From JACKBK01 sp963707275 (GTDB lineage: Bacteria; Chloroflexota; Anaerolineae; JAAEKA01), in NCBI GenBank assembly GCA_963707275.1, contig CAVPPH010000001.1, forward strand, positions 744,001-808,000: a stretch of 64,000 nt of DNA, written 5' to 3'. Both the position numbers and the translations under genes were made by a program. Positions 48,364-56,300 of the stretch are shown here, one piece after another. The notes under the pieces are model-generated. The model made no database searches. It worked only from the letters and a program-made list of their open reading frames with translations, and had not been told where the DNA came from. Positions within the stretch are counted from its first letter, which is position 1, and the number at the start of each line of letters is the position of its first letter.

Positions 48364-49005
48364 TCACTCCAGTACCACCACTTCCTTGCCGCTCAGCTTG
48401 TCCAGGATCTTGTCGATGATCAGATCGAGGTGCTGTGGATCATCGACGAAATTAAGACGGTCGGCGGGGATGGTCAGCACCGGGCACAGGTCAAAGCGCT
48501 CAATCCAGCCTTCGTACAGGACGTTGAGCTGCCCCAGGTAGGCCCGCGAAATGTCGCGCTCATAGTCGCGTCCGCGGCGCTGAATTCGACATAACAACGT
48601 GTCGACCGACGCCTGCAGATAGACCACCAGATCGGGAGGCGGGAGGAACAACGTCAGTACCTCGTACAGCTCGCGGTAGCTGCGGTAGTCGCGTTCATCC
48701 ATCGCGCCCTGGGCGTGCAAATTGCGTGCGAAGATCTCGGCGTCTTCGTAGACGCTGCGGTCCTGAACGACCGACGTGGGGTGGTCCAGCAACTGGCGGT
48801 GATGGCGCAGCCGCCGGCTGAGGAAGTAGATCTGCGAGTGGAAACTCCAGCGGGGCATATCGACGTAGAAGTCGGCCAGGTAGGGGTTTTCGTCCACGGC
48901 CTCGGGGAAGGGCATCCATCCCAGGCGCTGGCTGAGCAGGTCGGTCAGCGTGGATTTGCCGACGCCGACGTTGCCTGCGATGGCTACAAACCGTTTGTTG
49001 ATCAT
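48364..49005 (-). CDS. Deoxynucleoside kinase (dGK/dCK-type)
   Basis: An intact 213-residue kinase that phosphorylates deoxynucleosides for salvage. P-loop AIAGNVGVGKSTLTD is near 8-22, catalytic Glu and Arg in FPEAVDENPYLADFY near 34 and QDRSVYEDAEIFARN near 84, the lid region RRGRDYERDISRAYLGQL near 150. The start overlaps the stop of the upstream dNK-MazG gene by ATGA (49002-49005), so the two kinases form one transcription unit. Confidence 0.9.
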   Translation of the reverse strand: MINKRFVAIAGNVGVGKSTLTDLLSQRLGWMPFPEAVDENPYLADFYVDMPRWSFHSQIYFLSRRLRHHRQLLDHPTSVVQDRSVYEDAEIFARNLHAQGAMDERDYRSYRELYEVLTLFLPPPDLVVYLQASVDTLLCRIQRRGRDYERDISRAYLGQLNVLYEGWIERFDLCPVLTIPADRLNFVDDPQHLDLIIDKILDKLSGKEVVVLE

Positions 49006-50030
49006 GTGGTTGCTCCGCCGGTCGGAGTTGCGTTGGGGTGGCGGTCGAGTTTGTCGAGGTAGGCTGTTTCGAGATCGATGCCCGCGTCGTTGGCGATGTT
49101 GAGCAGGGAGGAGAACGCGTCGGTCAATTCGTCGCGCAGGGCGGCCCGCGCCTGTGAGCGGAAATCGGCGCTGCTGTCAGTCGATGCCAGGCTTTCGCCG
49201 AGGCGCGGTATCCACAGCCGCTTCAACTGGCTGCCCAGCGCGCCGACCTGTTCCGTCAGCCCCAGGTAGTCGAGAAACAGATTGGCCGCCAGATCGTGTC
49301 CTTCGCCGCCGCGGTGCAATTCCTGGAAATCGCTGAGGCGGCGCGGCGCGGCTTCCTGCGCCACCGCCCCGTTGGCCGCGAGGGACGGCTCCATGGTCGG
49401 CAACGGCTGCTGGTAGGAGCCGCTCTGCAGGGCGCTGCGCACCAGACCGATCAGGTGGCGCCGGTCGTCCGCGTCGGCCACGAAGTTGAGGTCGCTAGTG
49501 TCGATGTTGAGCACCGGTCCCTGATCGTAGTCGGCGAAGAACCGTTCATAGGCCACCCGCAGGTCGTCGATGTACTGGCGCGACATGGTGCGCTCGTAGG
49601 GCCGGTCGCGCACGGCGATGCGGTTCATCAGCACATCGGTGGTAGCGCGCAGGTGGATCACCAGGCCGGGTGCGATGACCTGCTCGCCCAGCGCGGCATG
49701 GACGTGCTCGTAGACGGCCAGCTCGTCGCCTGCCAGGTTGAGCTGGGCAAAGAGGCGGTCTTTGGCGAACAGATAGTCGGCGAATAGCGGCCCGCGCGCC
49801 AGTAGCTTGGCCACGGTTTCGTGCTGCTGGCGATAGCGGCTCAGCAGGAAGAAGATCTGCGTCTGGAAGGCATAGCGTGCGCGATCGGCGTAGAAGTCGC
49901 CCAGAAATGGGTTCTCCTCGAAGACTTCGAACAGCACCTGGCCGTGCAATTCTTCCTGCAAGATGCGCGCCAGCGTGGTCTTGCCGACTCCGATCGGGCC
50001 TTCGACAGCAATGTAGTAGTGATGATTCAA
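49002..50030 (-). CDS. Deoxynucleoside kinase fused to MazG-like pyrophosphohydrolase domain
   Basis: An intact 342-residue two-domain protein. The first 205 residues are a deoxynucleoside kinase: YIAVEGPIGVGKTTLAR, FEENPFLGDFYADR, FAKDRLFAQLNLAG and RDRPYERTMSRQYIDDL. After a short linker the C-terminal 110 residues look like a MazG-type NTP pyrophosphohydrolase: HDLAANLFLDYLGLTEQVGAL, RDELTDAFSSLLNIANDAGIDLE with the ExxD and the gI(D/N)L..A..K segment. Start taken as TTG at 50028-50030, preceded by AGGTGA; the frame stays open to 50228, but that stretch has no family resemblance. The C-terminal assignment rests on motif resemblance only. Confidence 0.82.
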   Translation of the reverse strand: MNHHYYIAVEGPIGVGKTTLARILQEELHGQVLFEVFEENPFLGDFYADRARYAFQTQIFFLLSRYRQQHETVAKLLARGPLFADYLFAKDRLFAQLNLAGDELAVYEHVHAALGEQVIAPGLVIHLRATTDVLMNRIAVRDRPYERTMSRQYIDDLRVAYERFFADYDQGPVLNIDTSDLNFVADADDRRHLIGLVRSALQSGSYQQPLPTMEPSLAANGAVAQEAAPRRLSDFQELHRGGEGHDLAANLFLDYLGLTEQVGALGSQLKRLWIPRLGESLASTDSSADFRSQARAALRDELTDAFSSLLNIANDAGIDLETAYLDKLDRHPNATPTGGATT

Positions 50031-50379
50031 TGGGTCACCTGGTGGGGGATGTTTGGACAAGATTTGCTGTGCAGTGGCCGAACGACATTGCTCTGGCTCG
50101 GTCGGCCCCCGCATCCCGCTCTGGCCGGTCTCAGACCGAGCCAGCATGGGTACGCACGCCGGCTCGGTCAGGAGATCGGCCGGAGCAGCCGCGAAAATGC
50201 GGACGCGTTCGTAGCTTACCCGCCGCATCCAAAAAAGTCAAAGCCAGATTGAAACCTTCCCGGCGCAATAACCGTATGGTAGAATGCAAGCAGATGCGCG
50301 GCAAGCTGTGCTGTCGCTACAGTGGCTGGTTCTCAGCGCTGACCATGGCTGCATTTGGGCGTCCCTTTTGGAGCATCGA
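50031..50379. other. Divergent intergenic region with an 11-bp inverted repeat
   Basis: About 350 bases between the divergent kinase and sigma factor genes. CTGGCTCGGTC (about 50093) and its exact complement GACCGAGCCAG (about 50135) form an interrupted palindrome, and GGCTCGGTCAGG recurs at about 50160, so a regulator site is possible. A TAGAAT box at 50280-50285 could be a -10 element for the sigma gene, with no clear -35. I see no gene. Confidence 0.5.
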
Positions 50380-51033
50380 GTGAGCAATACCGAAAACGAA
50401 GAACTACGTTGGATCGAGGCTGCACGGCGCGGTGACCGCAACGCGTTCAGCAAGCTCGTCCAGGCATATCAATTACCGGTCTATAACCTGACGTACCGCA
50501 TGTTGGGCAACGCGCAGGAAGCTGAAGACGCGGCGCAGGAGGCGTTCCTGCGCGCCTACAAGCGGCTCGGCACCTACCAGCCTGACCGCAAGTTCAGCAA
50601 CTGGATACTGTCGATTGCCTCCCATTACTGCATCGACCAGTTGCGGCGGCGGCGCTTTGTCTGGCTGTCGGTGGAAGACAACCCGGCGGTGGCGTGGCTG
50701 GCCAGCGACGACGAGCAGCCAGATGATGCCGCGCTGCGCTCCGAGCGGGCTGAGGAAGTCCGCTCCATGTTGCAGCACCTGGCGCCAGAGTACCGAGCGC
50801 CGCTGATCCTGCGCTACTGGCACGACCTGTCGTACAAGGAAATCGCCGAAGTGCTGGAGCTTTCAGAGCCCGCCGTCAAGACACGGCTGCACCGGGCGCG
50901 GCTGCAACTGGCCGCGCTGCTGGAAGAGCAGTCAGCCGCAGCGGCAAAGAAGACTAAACCGGCGGCAAAGCCGGCACAACAACCGACTGGACGGCTCAGT
51001 TCGCTGGTTCGATCCGCGGGGCTGGCAAGTTAG
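50380..51033 (+). CDS. ECF RNA polymerase sigma factor (SigW/RpoE-like)
   Basis: An intact 217-residue ECF sigma factor. Region 2: AFSKLVQAYQLPVYNLTYRM, AEDAAQEAFLRAYKRL and FSNWILSIASHYCIDQLRRR (about 18-95). Region 4: LAPEYRAPLILRYWHDLSYKEIAEVL (motifs APLILRYWHDL and YKEIAEVLEL) near 150-175, then an Ala/Lys-rich tail. Start taken as GTG at 50380, with GGAG nine bases upstream; an open extension to 50284 has no similarity to sigma factors. It is followed 12 bases later by its probable anti-sigma factor. Confidence 0.9.
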   Translation: MSNTENEELRWIEAARRGDRNAFSKLVQAYQLPVYNLTYRMLGNAQEAEDAAQEAFLRAYKRLGTYQPDRKFSNWILSIASHYCIDQLRRRRFVWLSVEDNPAVAWLASDDEQPDDAALRSERAEEVRSMLQHLAPEYRAPLILRYWHDLSYKEIAEVLELSEPAVKTRLHRARLQLAALLEEQSAAAAKKTKPAAKPAQQPTGRLSSLVRSAGLAS

Positions 51034-51045
51034 AGGAACAGAACG

Positions 51046-51645
51046 ATGAACGAACTTCCAGACACCATGAATGAACACGAGATTTTCAGCGAAAGCATGT
51101 CGCTGGCGCTGGACGGATTGCTGGCCGACGCCGAGCAGGCGATGTTTGACCAGCATCTGGCAGCCTGCGAGCCGTGCCGCGCACGCTGGTTAAAGTGGCA
51201 GCGCATCTCCGATGTGCTGTGGTTCGAACCGTTCGCCGGTCCGGCCCAGGGATTTTCGCTGCGGGTTGACAGCCTGGTGCAGCACGAGCAGCGGCGCAAG
51301 GAGCGGATGCTCGGCGGGCTGGTGCTGGTTGGCGGCACCGTATCGATCTGGGCTGTCATGGCGCTCAGTGTCGCTATCACCGTCATCGTCGGGCTGACCG
51401 TCAGTCCGGCTGCCCGCTGGCAGATCGCCGAGTATTTTGGCTTTGGCAGCCGGGTCGTTGGCGTGGTTGTCAATAGCGCGACGGCAGTGCGTGACAGTCT
51501 GTTGACGATGCCTGGCCCGGGTGCGCTGGTGCTGGCATTGTGTGTGCTGGCGGCGCTGATGCTGCTCTGGGTAAGGCTAGTCTTCTGGGGCAATCGTTCC
51601 CAGTCTGGCGTCGTTGCCGGTGAAACCGGAAGGAACGTGAGATGA
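51046..51645 (+). CDS. Zinc-finger anti-sigma factor, membrane-anchored
   Basis: An intact 199-residue protein. The N-terminal 60 residues form an anti-sigma zinc domain with the HxxxCxxC motif HLAACEPC near 37-44. Two hydrophobic segments follow (about 85-115, SIWAVMALSVAITVIVGLTV, and about 160-180, ALVLALCVLAALMLLWVRL). It should hold the upstream ECF sigma inactive at the membrane. The stop overlaps the start of the next gene by ATGA. Confidence 0.85.
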   Translation: MNELPDTMNEHEIFSESMSLALDGLLADAEQAMFDQHLAACEPCRARWLKWQRISDVLWFEPFAGPAQGFSLRVDSLVQHEQRRKERMLGGLVLVGGTVSIWAVMALSVAITVIVGLTVSPAARWQIAEYFGFGSRVVGVVVNSATAVRDSLLTMPGPGALVLALCVLAALMLLWVRLVFWGNRSQSGVVAGETGRNVR

Positions 51646-52719
51646 AACCGTTCAGACTGGCAGCCGCGCTGCTGCTCGTAGCGATCTTGATTTTGGTCGC
51701 GGTGGTTCCGGCGTTCGCGCAGGGTGACAGCGGCGACAAGGTCGTGTTCGGCGGTTCTTACACCGTCTACTCTGGCGACGTGTTGTTCGGCGACCTGGCG
51801 ATCTTTGGCGGCAGCACGACCATTGAAGAAGGCGGGTCAGTTCACGGCGACGTGCTCCTGATGGGCGGCTCGCTGGATGTGCTGGGCACGATCACCGGCG
51901 ATGTCGCGGTTTTCGGCGGCTCGGTCGATCTGGCATCGACGGCCACGGTTAGCGGCGACATCGTGCGCTTTGGCGGCTCGCTGGACACTGCTCCCGGCGC
52001 GCAGGTTCGCGGCGATGTCAGACAGGGCGGCAGCTTCGATCTGCCCGGTTTTTGGCAGGGCCGGTTCCGTGCGCCGCTGTTTGCGCCGGAGGTTCCTGTG
52101 CAGGGCGCTGGGTCGCCCGGCGGCTGGCTCTTGGTGGCTTTCCTGGCAGTGCTGCGCGCCGTGGCGATGACTGTCGCGCTGGGCGCGCTGGCGCTGGTGA
52201 TCTCGCTGGTCTGGCCGCGCGGCATCGAGCGTATGGGGCAGGCGGGTGAAAAGACGCCGTTCATGGCGCTGGGTGTCGGCGCGCTGACGTGGCTGGTGGG
52301 TGTGGCGCTGGTCGGCATCACAGCGATCACCATCTGCCTGATACCGCTGGCGCTGGCGCTGGCAATGGCGCTGTTTGTTGCCGCCGTCCTGGCCTGGATC
52401 GTCACCGGCTGGTGGGTCGGTCACAAGCTGCTGGCGCTGCTGAACCTGAGCCGTCCAACGACGGTGCTGGAAGCGACAGTTGGCACGGTGCTGCTGGTCG
52501 GAGTTCTACTTTCTGGTGGGCATCATTCCGTGCGTCGATTTCATCTATGGCGCGCTGGTGGCCTGCTTCGGCGTCGGCGCAGTGGCGTTGACCCGCTTCG
52601 GCACGCGGCCCTATCCGCCGCCGCCGCTGGCAGCGATGCCGGTCGCGGTCGCACCTGCCTTGCCTGCAGGCCAGTCGACGGCGGTAGCGCCGGGAGAGGA
52701 TCGCAGCGTCGTCGATTGA
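51642..52719 (+). CDS. Bactofilin-like polymer-forming domain protein with membrane segments
   Basis: About 358 residues. A signal peptide or first membrane helix (ALLLVAILILVAVVPAFAQ) is followed by a parallel beta-helix of short repeats of the form GD-h-h-h-FGGS (GDLAIFGGSTTIEEGG, GDVLLMGGSLDVLGT, GDVAVFGGSVDLAST), then three to four membrane segments (LVAFLAVLRAVAMTVALGAL, ALGVGALTWLVGVALVGI, FYFLVGIIPCVDFIYGAL). One apparent extra base near 52501 restores the last part and the stop at 52717-52719. Translationally coupled to the anti-sigma gene, so it is the likely output or co-sensor of that sigma system. Confidence 0.82.
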
Positions 52720-52765
52720 TCAGGACGGGAGCAACGCCGCTCCGAAAACTGAAACGGGTGTGTTT

Positions 52766-52811
52766 GAAATGTGTTGAGAGCCTTCGCAGGTTCTCAACAC
52801 ATTTCTTTTGC
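52766..52811 (+). terminator. Terminator of the sigma / anti-sigma / bactofilin-like operon
   Basis: Stem GAAATGTGTTGAGAGCC pairing with its complement at 52789-52805 (one mismatch), followed by TTTTG. Confidence 0.8.
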
Positions 52812-52855
52812 ACCGTTTTCGTTTCTGGCGGTCGCTCCGGCTGTCGATCGGCCAT

Positions 52856-52883
52856 TTGACATCCAGTTTTGAGTGGATATAAT
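52856..52883 (+). promoter_or_regulatory. Consensus promoter of the secreted-protein gene pair
   Basis: Perfect TTGACA (52856-52861), 16-base spacer and perfect TATAAT (52878-52883). The first gene starts at 53142, leaving a leader of about 250 bases that is GC-rich with several possible stems; no known riboswitch is recognised with confidence. Confidence 0.75.
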
Positions 52884-53141
52884 CGCGCCACAAATTTACT
52901 GCGACAAATTCGGACATTGGGGCGGTTGTTGAAGTGGAACAGTTACGATCTCACAAAGCACCGGTGAGGTGTAGCGCTGGCGGGGTGCAGGATGCGCTGG
53001 CAAACACTGGTGATTGGCACGATGAGTGTCGTCCATCACGCGCTGCGCCAACCGCCGGGGACAAGCAACATGGCGGCCGGTGAAAACGACGGGTTGCAAG
53101 ATGCCCAAAACGATTGGTGTTCAGCAAGAGGAGGAGTTCTC

Positions 53142-53981
53142 ATGCGCAGCAGACTGATGAAGGTGTCTTTGTTGGTGGTGATGATGGCCTTGGCAGGCGT
53201 GGGCGTAGCGCTCGCGGCCGGGAACGGGCCGGTGGATCCGCCGAACCCGCCGGGAACGACGAGTTCGTACACGTTGGAGCAGATCTATCAGCGGCTAGCG
53301 ACCGGCAACTACTTTGCCAAGCAGACCGGGTTCACGGAGCCGGCCAGCGGGCCGGGGACGGGGACGATGCACACGCTGGATCAGATCATGGCGCAGGCGC
53401 AGCCGCGGGCGCTGGCGAAGCGCGTGGCTAAAACGGGACAGACCCAGTGTTGGGACGCTGCTGGCGCCGTGATAGCCTGCGCGGGTACGGGCCAGGACGG
53501 GCAATACCAGGCGGGGATCGAACCTGCGGTTGCGGCGATTTTTGGCACTGCGTATAACACGCCGTCGTGGACGGGAGTGCGGTTCACGGACAACGGCGAT
53601 GGGACGGTGACGGACAACCTGACGGCGCTGATCTGGCTGAAGAACGCTAGTTGCTTTGGGACCAGACCTTGGGCGACGGCCCTGAGCGACGCCAACGCGC
53701 TGGCCAGCGGTACCTGCGGTCTCAGCGACGGCTCCGGCGCCGGCGCCTGGCGGCTGCCGAATGCCAACGAGCTACACAGCCTGATCGATCTGGCGCAGAG
53801 CAATCCTGCCTTGCCCGCCGGCCACCCATTCACCGGCGTCCAGTCCAACAACTACTGGACGAGCACCACCGTCGACTACCAGCCGGCGGGCGCTGTGATC
53901 GTGGTCATGTCCAACGGCACCCTGGTCGGCGGCGTAAAGGCAGGCGGCTCCTACGTGTGGCCGGTGCGCGGCGGACAATGA
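53142..53981 (+). CDS. Secreted DUF1566 (Lcl C-terminal) domain protein
   Basis: An intact 279-residue secreted protein. Signal peptide (MKVSLLVVMMALAGVGVALAA) then a PP-rich linker and a YTLEQIYQRLATGNYFAK helix seen in many such proteins. The DUF1566 domain shows FTDNGDGTVTDNLTALIWLK near 145, WRLPNANELHSLIDLAQSNP near 205 and NNYWTSTTVDYQPAGAVIVV. The usual catalytic role is unknown; related domains are found in surface and adhesion proteins. Start chosen at ATG 53142 because AAGAGGAGGAG lies just upstream. Confidence 0.85.
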   Translation: MRSRLMKVSLLVVMMALAGVGVALAAGNGPVDPPNPPGTTSSYTLEQIYQRLATGNYFAKQTGFTEPASGPGTGTMHTLDQIMAQAQPRALAKRVAKTGQTQCWDAAGAVIACAGTGQDGQYQAGIEPAVAAIFGTAYNTPSWTGVRFTDNGDGTVTDNLTALIWLKNASCFGTRPWATALSDANALASGTCGLSDGSGAGAWRLPNANELHSLIDLAQSNPALPAGHPFTGVQSNNYWTSTTVDYQPAGAVIVVMSNGTLVGGVKAGGSYVWPVRGGQ

Positions 53982-53994
53982 ATGAGGTTCTGCC

Positions 53995-55764
53995 ATGAAC
54001 AACAGAAAACGACTACCTGGATTGGTCTCCGCATTGCTGGCGCTGCTGATGCTGCTGGCGACGGCCGTCGGCAACGTCACAGCTCAAGGACCGGGTGAGA
54101 AAGGTCCTCAAGCAGGAATGGCCTCTCAGGTCGTTGGCCCGCTGCTGGGACCGAGTGTCACCGGAACTCTGGACGGCAGCGACCCCATCTTCACGCGTCC
54201 CCAAGACAACCCGATTGTCACGGTCAACTGCGCTTCGGCATGGACTCCGTCCGCTGGCGGCTTCCGTTACGAAGCCCACGCCTTCCATGTCACCAACAAC
54301 ATTCCCATCCAGATCGAGGTCAACGCTGCGGGCACAACCATCGGCGACACCTTCCTGATCGTCTCGTGCCAGCCGTTCAACGCGGCGACCCCCACCGTCA
54401 ACGGTGTGATCACCGACGACGACGATGGCGCCGGCAACCTGAGCGCCATCACGTTGGCCGATAACGTGACGCTCACGCCCGGCAAGACCTACTGGGTTGT
54501 CATCACGACATTCAGCCCCGGCGCCACGGGCGCCTACCAGCTCGATTTCAGCGACAACGTTGTCTTGGGCGCGCCGCCCAGGAAATGGGCGTGGAGCACC
54601 AACGCCGGCTGGATCAACTTCGCGCCGACAGCTCCGAACGGCGCGTTCATGGACGGCGTCGCGGTCTATCCCGACCACCTGGAGGGCTACGCCTGGGCTG
54701 AAAACGCCGGCTGGATCCGCCTGGGCACGCACACAACCGGTGGGGCATGGACCTACGCCAACACCTCGGCTACCGACTACGGCGTGAACCGCAGCCCGAC
54801 CAGCGGCGCGCTCTCCGGCTACGCCTGGAGCAGCACCGTGGGCTGGATCAAGTTCGACCCCACCTACCAGCCGCCTGAGATCGATAGCCAGGACGCCGCG
54901 AACGATGTCACGGCAACCGCAGTGGCCAGCAGCAGCCTGACGCGGCCAAGCGCGCCCAGCCCGATCCAGCGCAGCCCGCAGGAGTTGCGCGACCTACAGC
55001 AAGCGCCCAGCGCCGACGTGGTGCGGGACGGCAGCTTCGAAGCGGGCACACCCAACCCGTTCTGGGGCGAGACGTCGACCAACTTCGGGACGCCGCTGTG
55101 CTCCCTTGCCGGCTGCGGTGTCGCCGGTGCGCGGACCGGCAACTGGTGGGCCTGGTTCGGCGGAACCACAGTCTTCGAAGCCGGCAGCCTGTCGCAGAGC
55201 GTGACCATTCCCTCCGGCGGGGCGGCCAGGCTGAGCTTCTGGGTGGCGCAGCCCAATTGCTCCGGCAGTGCGGCCGACTTCCTCAAGGCAGACCTGGAGG
55301 GCGTCGTCCTGTGGACAACGACTGGCGCAGATCCGGCCTGTGGCTCCTCAACCTACCGCCAGGTGACGGTGGACGTCAGCGCCTTTGCCGACGGCGCACC
55401 ACATGACCTGACGTTCTCCTCGGAGATCTCCGGCCCCGTGTCCACCAACTTCTTCCTGGACGATGTGGCGCTGGATGCTAACTGGGCCACGGTGGATGGC
55501 GCCGGCAACTTCAGCGGCTACGCCTGGAGCGAGAACCTGGGCTGGATCAAGTTCAATGGCACCGCCGGCGGCAACACGCCCTACCAGGTCCAGGTGCCAT
55601 GCGTCGTCGACGTCAACGCCAGCGGCACGGTGGATGTCATCGACGTGCAGTTGGTGACCAGCGCCTTCGGCCTGAACGTGCCGTCCTACGACTTCGTCCA
55701 AAACGACCTCGTCGATGTGGCCGACATCCAGTTTGCGGCGAACTACTGGCTGGTCGGCTGCTAG
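53995..55764 (+). CDS. Secreted repeat protein with dockerin-like C-terminus
   Basis: An intact 589-residue secreted protein. Signal peptide (LVSALLALLMLLATAVGNVTAQ), an N-terminal beta-rich domain (about 40-185, TGTLDGSDPIFTRP, YWVVITTFSPGATGAYQLDF) like bacterial pre-peptidase C-terminal domains, then four short repeats of the form (G)YAWS-x-x-x-GWI-x-F (WAWSTNAGWINF, GYAWAENAGWIRL, GYAWSSTVGWIKF, GYAWSENLGWIKF), with a beta-sandwich (DGSFEAGTPNPFWGETS) between the third and fourth. The end (DVNASGTVDVIDVQLVTSAFG and NDLVDVADIQFAANYW) resembles a calcium-binding dockerin type I pair. Follows the DUF1566 gene by 13 bases. Role unknown; possibly cell-surface. Confidence 0.8.
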   Translation: MNNRKRLPGLVSALLALLMLLATAVGNVTAQGPGEKGPQAGMASQVVGPLLGPSVTGTLDGSDPIFTRPQDNPIVTVNCASAWTPSAGGFRYEAHAFHVTNNIPIQIEVNAAGTTIGDTFLIVSCQPFNAATPTVNGVITDDDDGAGNLSAITLADNVTLTPGKTYWVVITTFSPGATGAYQLDFSDNVVLGAPPRKWAWSTNAGWINFAPTAPNGAFMDGVAVYPDHLEGYAWAENAGWIRLGTHTTGGAWTYANTSATDYGVNRSPTSGALSGYAWSSTVGWIKFDPTYQPPEIDSQDAANDVTATAVASSSLTRPSAPSPIQRSPQELRDLQQAPSADVVRDGSFEAGTPNPFWGETSTNFGTPLCSLAGCGVAGARTGNWWAWFGGTTVFEAGSLSQSVTIPSGGAARLSFWVAQPNCSGSAADFLKADLEGVVLWTTTGADPACGSSTYRQVTVDVSAFADGAPHDLTFSSEISGPVSTNFFLDDVALDANWATVDGAGNFSGYAWSENLGWIKFNGTAGGNTPYQVQVPCVVDVNASGTVDVIDVQLVTSAFGLNVPSYDFVQNDLVDVADIQFAANYWLVGC

Positions 55765-55788
55765 GTTGCTGGTGTTGATTCTCGAACC

Positions 55789-55822
55789 ACGTGCCTGGCA
55801 CTTTCCGCAGTGCCAGGCACGT
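55789..55822. repeat. Perfect 14-bp hairpin ACGTGCCTGGCACT
   Basis: ACGTGCCTGGCACT (55789-55802), TTCCGC loop, exact complement (55809-55822). Follows the stop of the secreted repeat protein by 24 bases and precedes the ilv promoter. No T-tract, so it is more like a REP element than a terminator. Confidence 0.85.
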
Positions 55823-55881
55823 CGAGGGAAGCGCCAACCTTAAAAAATGCGCGACGCTTGGCGTTTTCTGCACAAAGCGGA

Positions 55882-55910
55882 TTGACAATTGCGCGGCGGG
55901 CTGATATACT
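55882..55910 (+). promoter_or_regulatory. Promoter of the ilv-leu operon
   Basis: Perfect TTGACA (55882-55887), 17-base spacer and TATACT (55905-55910). The transcript would begin near 55917 and carry a 380-base leader before ilvB. Confidence 0.85.
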
Positions 55911-55957
55911 CCCCGCACGCTCGAATTGAAGCGCATGTAGTGTAATCGTGGCAACCT

Positions 55958-56062
55958 ATGACAATCTCTGGCCTGGTCCTTATTAGCCTCCTTGTTATCG
56001 AGCTCCTGGTTATTATCCGGGAGCCCGCCCCCGTTGGGAGGCTGTTGAGGAGCAAGGCATAG
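55958..56062 (+). CDS. ilv operon leader peptide (34 residues, attenuator)
   Basis: A 34-codon reading frame from ATG at 55958 to TAG at 56060-56062. Sixteen to seventeen residues are Leu, Val or Ile, including runs LVLI, LLVI and LLVII, as in ilv/leu leader peptides. The second half of the frame overlaps a hairpin (56000-56009 with 56017-56026, loop TTATTAT). Further on, TGGGAGG (56035-56041) can pair with CCTCCCA (56092-56098), which would prevent the terminator at 56090 from forming. When branched-chain amino acids are scarce, ribosomes stalled on these codons would favour the antiterminator. This is the classic attenuation design; the peptide itself has no other role. Confidence 0.85.
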   Translation: MTISGLVLISLLVIELLVIIREPAPVGRLLRSKA

Positions 56063-56089
56063 ACGCCACGCACCAGCTAACAGACGAAA

Positions 56090-56116
56090 CCCCTCCCAGC
56101 CTGGGAGGGGTTTTTT
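56090..56116 (+). terminator. Attenuator terminator of the ilv operon
   Basis: CCCCTCCCA (56090-56098), GCC loop, TGGGAGGGG (56102-56110), then TTTTTT. It begins 28 bases after the leader peptide stop. Confidence 0.9.
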
Positions 56117-56196
56117 AGTCGGCTGTAAAAACGATGGACGGCGCGCTTGGTGGGCCACCGTCCCCGGTCCTGTGACGGACCACCCGACGCGATGAC

Positions 56197-56260
56197 GCCT
56201 CAGCAGATCGGCCTCTGCCTTCCCGGTGATGGGAGTGGCGGGACTGTGCTGAGGCTTTTT
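56197..56260 (+). terminator. Second possible terminator in the ilv leader
   Basis: GCCTCAGCA (56197-56205) is exactly complementary to TGCTGAGGC (56247-56255), followed by TTTTT. The loop is 41 bases long and contains further pairing options. It lies between the attenuator and the ilvB ribosome site, so it could act as a second attenuator or simply as an RNA stability element. Confidence 0.55.
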
Positions 56261-56300
56261 GATTGGCCGAACAAGTCCACGAAAAAGGAGAACGAGCTCT

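Noticed and set aside
50031..50228. N-terminal extension of the dNK-MazG protein
   Set aside because: Open frame without similarity; TTG at 50030 has a ribosome site and begins right before the conserved P-loop strand.
56111..56300. T-box riboswitch before ilvB
   Set aside because: No TGGNACC T-box sequence or specifier stem; the leader peptide with terminator explains regulation.
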